Of a stretch of 64,000 nt of DNA, positions 57,470-64,000 are shown piece after piece. The notes below the pieces were generated by a model that did not search any database, was not told the DNA's origin, and saw nothing but the letters and a program-made list of their open reading frames with translations. The stretch is from Thermoflexia bacterium (GTDB lineage Bacteria; Chloroflexota; Anaerolineae; B4-G1): the NCBI GenBank assembly GCA_011192155.1, contig DUEK01000012.1, positions 1-64,000 on the forward strand. The letters are read 5' to 3'. The first letter of the stretch is position 1. Each line of letters begins with the position of its first letter. A program made the position numbers and the translations under genes.

Positions 57470-60400
57470 CCTCACGCAACACGAATCACGTTTCACTGCT
57501 TATCCTGACCGCTATTCTTCTCGTGGGAGGCTATCTCCGCTTCACCAACCTGCACTGGGACGAGGGGTTGTGGATCCATCCAGACGAGGCGCACATGCAG
57601 AACACCCTGGGGGCCATCCACACGCCAGATAGCGCGTCGCTCTACTTTGACACGCATAACTCGCCCCTCAACGTGCGCAACAACCAGGATCGGCGCTACA
57701 GTTACGGCACCTTGCCGCTCTTTCTGACGCGCATAACGGCCGAGTGGCTCGACCTGGCCTGCGCCGAATCTCCCTCTAGCTTGAGCGCGGCCGCGGCGAT
57801 GCTGTTCGTGGGGCCGCCTGACCCAGACTCGAACACCATCTGCAACCCCGGTACGTTCACGGGCGCGCGCAGCAAGCAGGTAGGGCGGACGCTTTCGGCG
57901 CTGGCCGACCTGGGTACTTTAGTGCTCGTCTACTTGATCGGACGGCGGCTGTACAGAGAGGGCGTCGGGCTGCTGGCAGCGGGCTTGGGCGCGCTGATGG
58001 CGTTCCCCATTCAGCAATCTCACTTTTTCACCGTGGATAGCATGGCCTGTTTCTTCACCCTGCTGACCGCCTACTTTTCCGTCCGCGCGGGCCAAACAGG
58101 GCGTTGGGCCAATTTTGCTCTGGCGGGTCTGGCGACCGGTCTGTCCGCTGCCTGCAAAGTCAGTGCGGCTCCAGCCGCCCTCCTCGTCGTTCTGGCCGCC
58201 GTATGGCGATGGACGCAGTCGTTCCCTCGCTCCTCTGCTCCTCCGCTCCTTCGCTCCTTCACTCCTTTGCTCCTTCGCCTTCTCCTCACCGGCCTCCTTG
58301 CCTTCCTCGCCTTCCGCATTGCCCAACCCTACGCTTTCGAGGGGCCGGGCTTTTTCGGTCTGCGCCCCAGCCCGGAGTGGTTTGAGCGGTTGGGCCAAAT
58401 CGCCCACGAGCAGAGCGGCGAGGTTGACTTTCCCTCCGGCCGGCAGTGGGCCGATCGCGCTCCCATCCTTTTTCCTCTGAAGGACATACTGTTCTGGGGC
58501 ATGGGGTTGCCTTTGGGGCTGGCCGCTTGCGCCGGCTGGGCACTGGCGGGGTTCGAGTTGTGGCGCGGCGAGCGCGCTCACCTGATCCTGTGGGGCTGGG
58601 GGACGCTCACTTTCCTCTATCACGCTACCCGTTGGGTCAAGACCATGCGCACATTCCTCCCGCTGTATCCCATACTCGCCATCCTGGCCGCTTATCTGTT
58701 GATTCGCCTGATTCGTCTCCCTCGCCTGTCATTGGGCATTGGGCATTGGACATTGAACATTGGACGTTGGATATTGGCTATTTGCCTCGCCGGTACGCTT
58801 CTTTGGGCGCTCGCTTTCTTCTCTATCTACCTGCGGCCCCACACACGCCTGGCATCCTCGCGCTGGATCATTGCCAACATCCCGCCTGGCTCCACGCTGG
58901 CTAACGAACACTGGGACTGGGGGCCGCCGCTGCGGGTGGACGGCCTCGACCCCATGGGCGGCATGTTCAGCGGTTTTGAAATGCAGCACTATAACGAGGA
59001 CGACCTGAACAAGCGCGCACAACTGTTCGACTGGCTCGACCGGGCCGATTACGTTATCATCGGCAGCAACCGGGTTTACGCCTCCATCGCCCGCCTCCCG
59101 GCCCGCTACCCGCTGACGACCGCGTACTATCGCGCCCTCTTTGCCGGGGAACTGGGCTTTGAACTGCTGGCCGATTTCAGCTCCTACCCGGCGTTGGGGC
59201 CGTTCCGGTTCCCCGATCAGGAGGAGCCCTATCCCCTGAAAACATCGAAAACCCCTGAGGTTTTCCGAAACCCCTGGGGTTTGAATCCCATCGAAATTCA
59301 CCTCCCCCCGCCCGACGAAGCCTTTAGTGTTTACGACCATCCCCGCGTGCTCATCTTTCAAAAAACAGACGCCTACTCTGCCCAACTCGTGCAAGATGTG
59401 CTGGGCGGCATTGACGTGGAGCGCGCGCTGCACGGACTCACGCCCCTCGAAGTCAGCGCCGCCCCCGACATGCTAGAGTTCGACCCCCAGACCTGGGCCG
59501 AGCAACAGGCCGGCGGTACCTGGTCGGAGATGTTCGATAGAGATAGCCTCCTCAACCGCTACCCGGCGCTGGCGGCCGTCGCTTGGTGGCTCGTCGTCGC
59601 CATACTGGGCTGGCTGGCCTTTCCGCTTCTATTCGCTGCGCTCCCCCGCCTGCGCGACCGGGGCTACGGGCTGGCGCGGGTGCTGGGCCTGCTGCTGATA
59701 GCTTATCTCACTTGGCTAGTGGCCAGCCTGCGCATCCTGCCGAACACACGCGGCACGATTCTGCGGATGGCGCTGCTCCTGGCGCTGGTCGGCGGCGGGG
59801 TGGGGTGGTTCAAGCGACAGCGATTGCGCCGCTTCCTGCTCGTTCGCTGGCGGCTGCTTTTGCTGGTCGAGGCGCTATTCGCGCTGCTCTACGCGGCCTG
59901 GATCGGCGTGCGGCTCCTCCAACCCGACCTGTGGCACCCCATCGTCGGCGGCGAGAAGCCAATGGACTTTGCCTATCTCAACGCGGTGATGAAATCCACC
60001 TGGTTCCCGCCCTACAACCCCTGGTTCTCTGGCAGTTGGATCAATTACTATTATTTCGGCTTTGTCATCATCGGCTCGCTGATCAAGCTGATTGGCACGG
60101 TTCCCGCCATCGCTTACAACCTGGCGGTGCCCTTGCTATTTGCGCTGACCGGTGTGGGCGCTTTCTCCGTTGCCTACAACCTCTTTGGCGGACGCAAACG
60201 AGGACGCCTCCTGGCGGGGCTGATGGCGCTCGCCTTCACCGTCCTGCTGGGCAACCTGGGCGTGGTGCACCTCATCCGCGCCAAGTTGATCGAGTTGGGC
60301 GGCGAACTGTTCCCTAGCACCATCCCCGCCCTGCCAGAAACGGTCGCCATGTTTCGTGGGTTGTGGGAGGTGATCGCCCACGGCGTAAAGCTGCCGCTGC

Positions 60401-61977
60401 GCACCGAATCCTGGTATTGGCATCCCACCCGCATCATCCCTCCCGGGCCGGGCGAGGTGGGGCCTATCACTGAGTTCCCGGCTTTTACTTTCCTCTACGG
60501 TGATCTGCACGCCCACATGATCGCCTTCCCGCTCACGCTCCTGGCGCTGGCCCTGGCTGTCTACTGGGCGCGCGCCTCGCGCCCGCGCTGGCTTAGTTTG
60601 GTTCTGGGTGGCTTGGTCATCGGTGCGCTCTATCCGACCAACACCTGGGATTACCCCACCTATCTGCTGTTGGGACTGGCCGCGCTGGCGGTGGGCGCAG
60701 TACGTAACAAGTTTCAAGTTGCAAGTTTCAAGTCGTTGATCTGGCGCTTGACCTTGCTCATTGGCCTGACTTTGTTCTTCTACTTGCCCTACATTCAACA
60801 CTATGCAACCGGTTACACTTCGTTCCAGAAATGGAATGGCTCCCACACGCCGCTAGATATCTATTTTTGGATTCATGCCATCTTGCTCTTTCCGTTGCTC
60901 ACGCGCACGTTGATCGAGGGGTATCGGAGTATAGTGAGCAATCAGGTTTCTTGGAGAAATCTGGTTGCTGGCGGACTATCGGCTGTGGGCCTGTTGCTCC
61001 TCGTGCTGGCGTTCGCGGCTCTGGACTATGCGGTGGCGCTGGCGGCGGTACCGGTGGGTGTGCTCGCTGCGCTGCTGGCCTTTACGCCAGAGATACCGTC
61101 GCCTCAAAGGCTGCTCTGGCTGATGGTCGGCGGGGCGATGGCGCTCTCTCTCGCCGTCGAGATAATCGTGCTCGATGGCGACATTGGGCGTATGAACACC
61201 GTCTTCAAGTTCTACCTGCAAGTGTGGACGCTGCTCTCGGTCGCGGCGGCCGTCAGCCTGGCCTGGGTGCGCGAGCGCGCCCAAGTCTGGCAGCCGGAAC
61301 CGCGCCAACTCTGGTGGGCCGTGATGGCAGCCCTCATCTTGGGCGGCGCGCTGTTCCTCCCCTACGGCATCCGCGCCCGCGCGACTGACCGCATGTCGTC
61401 ACAGGTCGGCCCGACCCTGGATGGGATGGCCTTTATGGAACACGCCGCTATATTTGACGGCGCTCCCGAACGAGGCAGTCAGGAAATTTCGCTAGCTGGC
61501 GACTATGCCGCCATTCGCTGGATACAGGATACCGTTCAAGGCTCGCCCGTGATCCTGGAGGGCCGGGGCTACCGCGAGTATCTGTGGGGCAGCCGGGTCT
61601 CTATCTACACCGGCCTGCCGGCGGTGCTGGGCTGGCGTTGGCACCAGGTACAGCAATATGCGGCCTTGCCAGAGACGGTGGTGAGCTGGCGGCAGGATGA
61701 CGTGAGCGATTGTTACAACACGACCGACGCCTCTCGTGCTCTGAGCATCCTGGCCCGCTACGACGTGCGCTACGTCTACGTAGGCGCGTACGAGCGGGCC
61801 TATTACGACCCGGCCGGCCTGGCCAAGTTCGACGACCTGGCCGACCAGGGATTGCTGCGAGTGGTCTATAACGCGCAGGGGGTCATGATATACGAGGTGG
61901 TTGCTGATCTCTCGGCTTATGCGCGCCATCCATCTCACAATTCCTCCGCTGACCGTGTATATGGATTAGAAGAGTAA
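57466..61977 (+). CDS. 1503-aa membrane protein: GT39-like N-terminal half fused to DUF2298 (Chlor_Arch_YYY) C-terminal half
   Basis: HWDEGLWIHPDEAHMQNTLGAI early; WFSGSWINYYYFGFVIIGSLIKLIGTVPAIAYNLAVPLLFAL later. Confidence 0.82.
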   Translation: MTSRNTNHVSLLILTAILLVGGYLRFTNLHWDEGLWIHPDEAHMQNTLGAIHTPDSASLYFDTHNSPLNVRNNQDRRYSYGTLPLFLTRITAEWLDLACAESPSSLSAAAAMLFVGPPDPDSNTICNPGTFTGARSKQVGRTLSALADLGTLVLVYLIGRRLYREGVGLLAAGLGALMAFPIQQSHFFTVDSMACFFTLLTAYFSVRAGQTGRWANFALAGLATGLSAACKVSAAPAALLVVLAAVWRWTQSFPRSSAPPLLRSFTPLLLRLLLTGLLAFLAFRIAQPYAFEGPGFFGLRPSPEWFERLGQIAHEQSGEVDFPSGRQWADRAPILFPLKDILFWGMGLPLGLAACAGWALAGFELWRGERAHLILWGWGTLTFLYHATRWVKTMRTFLPLYPILAILAAYLLIRLIRLPRLSLGIGHWTLNIGRWILAICLAGTLLWALAFFSIYLRPHTRLASSRWIIANIPPGSTLANEHWDWGPPLRVDGLDPMGGMFSGFEMQHYNEDDLNKRAQLFDWLDRADYVIIGSNRVYASIARLPARYPLTTAYYRALFAGELGFELLADFSSYPALGPFRFPDQEEPYPLKTSKTPEVFRNPWGLNPIEIHLPPPDEAFSVYDHPRVLIFQKTDAYSAQLVQDVLGGIDVERALHGLTPLEVSAAPDMLEFDPQTWAEQQAGGTWSEMFDRDSLLNRYPALAAVAWWLVVAILGWLAFPLLFAALPRLRDRGYGLARVLGLLLIAYLTWLVASLRILPNTRGTILRMALLLALVGGGVGWFKRQRLRRFLLVRWRLLLLVEALFALLYAAWIGVRLLQPDLWHPIVGGEKPMDFAYLNAVMKSTWFPPYNPWFSGSWINYYYFGFVIIGSLIKLIGTVPAIAYNLAVPLLFALTGVGAFSVAYNLFGGRKRGRLLAGLMALAFTVLLGNLGVVHLIRAKLIELGGELFPSTIPALPETVAMFRGLWEVIAHGVKLPLRTESWYWHPTRIIPPGPGEVGPITEFPAFTFLYGDLHAHMIAFPLTLLALALAVYWARASRPRWLSLVLGGLVIGALYPTNTWDYPTYLLLGLAALAVGAVRNKFQVASFKSLIWRLTLLIGLTLFFYLPYIQHYATGYTSFQKWNGSHTPLDIYFWIHAILLFPLLTRTLIEGYRSIVSNQVSWRNLVAGGLSAVGLLLLVLAFAALDYAVALAAVPVGVLAALLAFTPEIPSPQRLLWLMVGGAMALSLAVEIIVLDGDIGRMNTVFKFYLQVWTLLSVAAAVSLAWVRERAQVWQPEPRQLWWAVMAALILGGALFLPYGIRARATDRMSSQVGPTLDGMAFMEHAAIFDGAPERGSQEISLAGDYAAIRWIQDTVQGSPVILEGRGYREYLWGSRVSIYTGLPAVLGWRWHQVQQYAALPETVVSWRQDDVSDCYNTTDASRALSILARYDVRYVYVGAYERAYYDPAGLAKFDDLADQGLLRVVYNAQGVMIYEVVADLSAYARHPSHNSSADRVYGLEE

Positions 61978-61981
61978 ACCG

Positions 61982-62593
61982 ATGACCGATACCGAGACTA
62001 TCACGCGCGCCATAGATGGCGACCAAGCGGCCCAGCGCACGCTCTACGAAACCCACCACGCCGCCGCTTTCCGCCTGGCCTGTCTCCTCCTGCGAGACAT
62101 CTGCGACGCCGAGGAGGTAGTGCAGGATGGATTCGTCTACCTGTTCCGCAACCTGCGCCGCTACGATCCTGAGCGTGGCTCCTTTTGGGCCTGGCTGCGC
62201 GTGATCTTGGTGAGCCGCTGTCGCAACAAGCGCCGCCGTAAGCGGCTGGCCTGCATCTCCCTGGAAACACTCGCCGCTGCCGGCCAGCCGGTGGCCGATC
62301 CAGAACCGGGCGGCAATCCGGCGATCATGCTGGATAAACTGGGGACACGCCGCGTGGTGTGGGAAGCGTTACAGCAGGTGAGCGCAGGCGCTCAAGATGC
62401 ACTGATCTTGCGCTACTATGAAAGCCTGCCCTATGCAGAGATCGCCGACATCTTGGGCTGCTCGAACGACGCCGCTCGCGCGCGGGTGGCCCACGGCAAG
62501 ACTCAACTCAGGCGCTTGCTCGCAGCGCCGGAGGATGAAGCGACCCGCAAACTTGTTCCTTTCTCGATCCGTTGTGAAGGTGGTGTGAGATGA
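61982..62593 (+). CDS. ECF-type RNA polymerase sigma factor
   Basis: RDICDAEEVVQDGFVYLFRNLRRYDPERGSFWAWLRVI; sigma4 LILRYYESLPYAEIADILGCSNDAARARVAHGKTQLR. Confidence 0.92.
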   Translation: MTDTETITRAIDGDQAAQRTLYETHHAAAFRLACLLLRDICDAEEVVQDGFVYLFRNLRRYDPERGSFWAWLRVILVSRCRNKRRRKRLACISLETLAAAGQPVADPEPGGNPAIMLDKLGTRRVVWEALQQVSAGAQDALILRYYESLPYAEIADILGCSNDAARARVAHGKTQLRRLLAAPEDEATRKLVPFSIRCEGGVR

Positions 62594-63087
62594 GCGTTCA
62601 CCTTTCGGAAACAGACTTGGCTTCCTTGAGTGATGGCGGCCCCGATGAGGGCGCTGCCGAGCACCTGCGCTGGTGTACGCGCTGTCGTAGCGCGGCCGCC
62701 GACTACCGCTGGCTGCAAGGGGAGATCGAGGGCGCGTTGGCAGGGGCGGCGGACGCGCTCCCTGTGCCCAGGTCAAAGTGGCGGGCGGTGCAAGCTGGCG
62801 TGCGCGCTGGCCGGCGAAGGCAAGTCGTGGGGGGGCGCATCTCTGTCTTTGCCAGCGCTTGTGCGGCGGTTTGCCTCGTGCTTTTCGTCCCCGGTTTCTC
62901 AGGTTTGGCTGTCGCGGTACAGGCGAATCAGCCAGAGTTGGCGGCTGTCCCCGCTCCGATCACGGTTCCCGTCGAACACGCGCTGCCTGTGACCACTCCT
63001 ACCCCGGCTATGTCTTGTGAAGAGGCGACGGCGTCGCCAACGCCCGCCTTTGTGCTGCCCCCCACAGCGCCGAAAGTTGAGCTATGA
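62590..63087 (+). CDS. Zinc-type anti-sigma factor with one TM
   Basis: H-x3-C-x2-C motif HLRWCTRC, TM segment, periplasmic Pro/Thr tail; ATGA overlap with sigma gene. Confidence 0.82.
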   Translation: MSVHLSETDLASLSDGGPDEGAAEHLRWCTRCRSAAADYRWLQGEIEGALAGAADALPVPRSKWRAVQAGVRAGRRRQVVGGRISVFASACAAVCLVLFVPGFSGLAVAVQANQPELAAVPAPITVPVEHALPVTTPTPAMSCEEATASPTPAFVLPPTAPKVEL

Positions 63088-64000
63088 ATCAAGCCCTTTT
63101 AGCGTTTCGTTGGTACATTGTCGCCCAACTCTTTGGTCTGGCGGCGCTGCCGCTCTGCTTGCGCCTCTTCCGCCATCTGCCGGATCGTGGATACGGCGTA
63201 TCCAAGCCGCTGGGTCTCTTGTTGACCGGCTGGTTTTTTTGGCTATTGACCACCTTCGGCTGGCTGCACAACACGCCGGGCAGCATCGTCGTCGCCCTGG
63301 TGCTCATCGCTGCCGTTGGCATCGCCCTTTATCTGATCAACCAACCAACCAATCAACTTCCCTGGCGCACCGTTCTGATTACTGAAGCAGTGTTTACTCT
63401 CACCTTTACTGCCTGGTGCCTGGTCCGCGCCCACATGCCGCGCATCCAGACGGCCGGCGGCGAAAAGTGGATGGAAATCGCCTTCCTGCGCGCCATTTTG
63501 CGTTCCGACACCTTCCCGCCGCACGATCCCTGGCTCTCTGGTTTTGCTATTTCCTACTACTACTTTGGCTATGTCATCGTCGCCATGCTCACCCGCTTGG
63601 CCGCTGTCCCGCCTTCCATCGCCTTCAACTTGGGGCTAGCCACCCTTTTCGCCCTCACTTGCACGGGCGCTTTTAGCCTGGTCTACAACCTCATCAGAAA
63701 CCAGATTTCTGCCGCAAAACCTGGTTTCTCCACCATCTTGAGCGCCCTGCTCGGCCCACTGCTGCTAGCCGTGATGGGTAACCTGGAAGGGTTGTTGGAG
63801 GCGCTCCACGCGCGCGGCATCGGTCCGGCCCTCTTTTGGCAATGGCTCGACATTCGCGCGCTTGACGCTGCGCCTCCCGCTTTCGCTGAGGGCAGTTGGG
63901 CGCCCACGCGCTTTTTTTGGTGGTGGCAGGCCTCCCGCGTGTTGCAGGACTATACCCCCACAGGAGCGGAGCAGCACGTCATTGACGAGTTCCCTGCCTT
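63084..64000 (+). CDS. DUF2298 (YYY) membrane protein, partial at window end
   Basis: MNQALLAFRWYIVAQLFGLAALPL...GEKWMEIAFLRAILRSDTFPPHDPWLSGFAISYYYFGYVIVAM; ATGA overlap with anti-sigma; absent from ORF track because it runs off the end. Confidence 0.85.
   Translation, partial: MNQALLAFRWYIVAQLFGLAALPLCLRLFRHLPDRGYGVSKPLGLLLTGWFFWLLTTFGWLHNTPGSIVVALVLIAAVGIALYLINQPTNQLPWRTVLITEAVFTLTFTAWCLVRAHMPRIQTAGGEKWMEIAFLRAILRSDTFPPHDPWLSGFAISYYYFGYVIVAMLTRLAAVPPSIAFNLGLATLFALTCTGAFSLVYNLIRNQISAAKPGFSTILSALLGPLLLAVMGNLEGLLEALHARGIGPALFWQWLDIRALDAAPPAFAEGSWAPTRFFWWWQASRVLQDYTPTGAEQHVIDEFPA

Overview
A 64 kb window from a GC-rich bacterial chromosome. Gene content suggests Chloroflexota/Anaerolineae, but that is inference from family content and was not searched. 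It is mostly housekeeping and metabolic genes: prfB (with a programmed frameshift), tilS, rocD-like, dnaE, pfkA-like, hisS plus tRNA-His, nfo, trxB, groES-groEL behind a CIRCE box, an EF-G, a four-gene F1-ATPase block (alpha-gamma-beta-epsilon), mreB, and a long glycosyltransferase/DUF2298 surface-glycan cluster with an embedded ECF sigma/anti-sigma pair. The most notable observations are: (1) an unannotated 30-aa leader ORF with six consecutive His codons, followed by an intrinsic terminator, between tRNA-His and hisS, which looks like an amino-acid attenuator; (2) a thioredoxin-like gene with an in-frame TGA exactly at the first Cys of CXXC, followed by an 8-bp hairpin at bSECIS spacing (candidate UXXC selenoprotein); (3) several MITE-like families, including GTAA-ended elements with perfect 8-bp target-site duplications and an element joining one family's ends to another family's core; (4) degenerate short-repeat tracts and a terminator-like palindrome lying in frame inside coding sequences. 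No CRISPR array, rRNA or prophage was seen.
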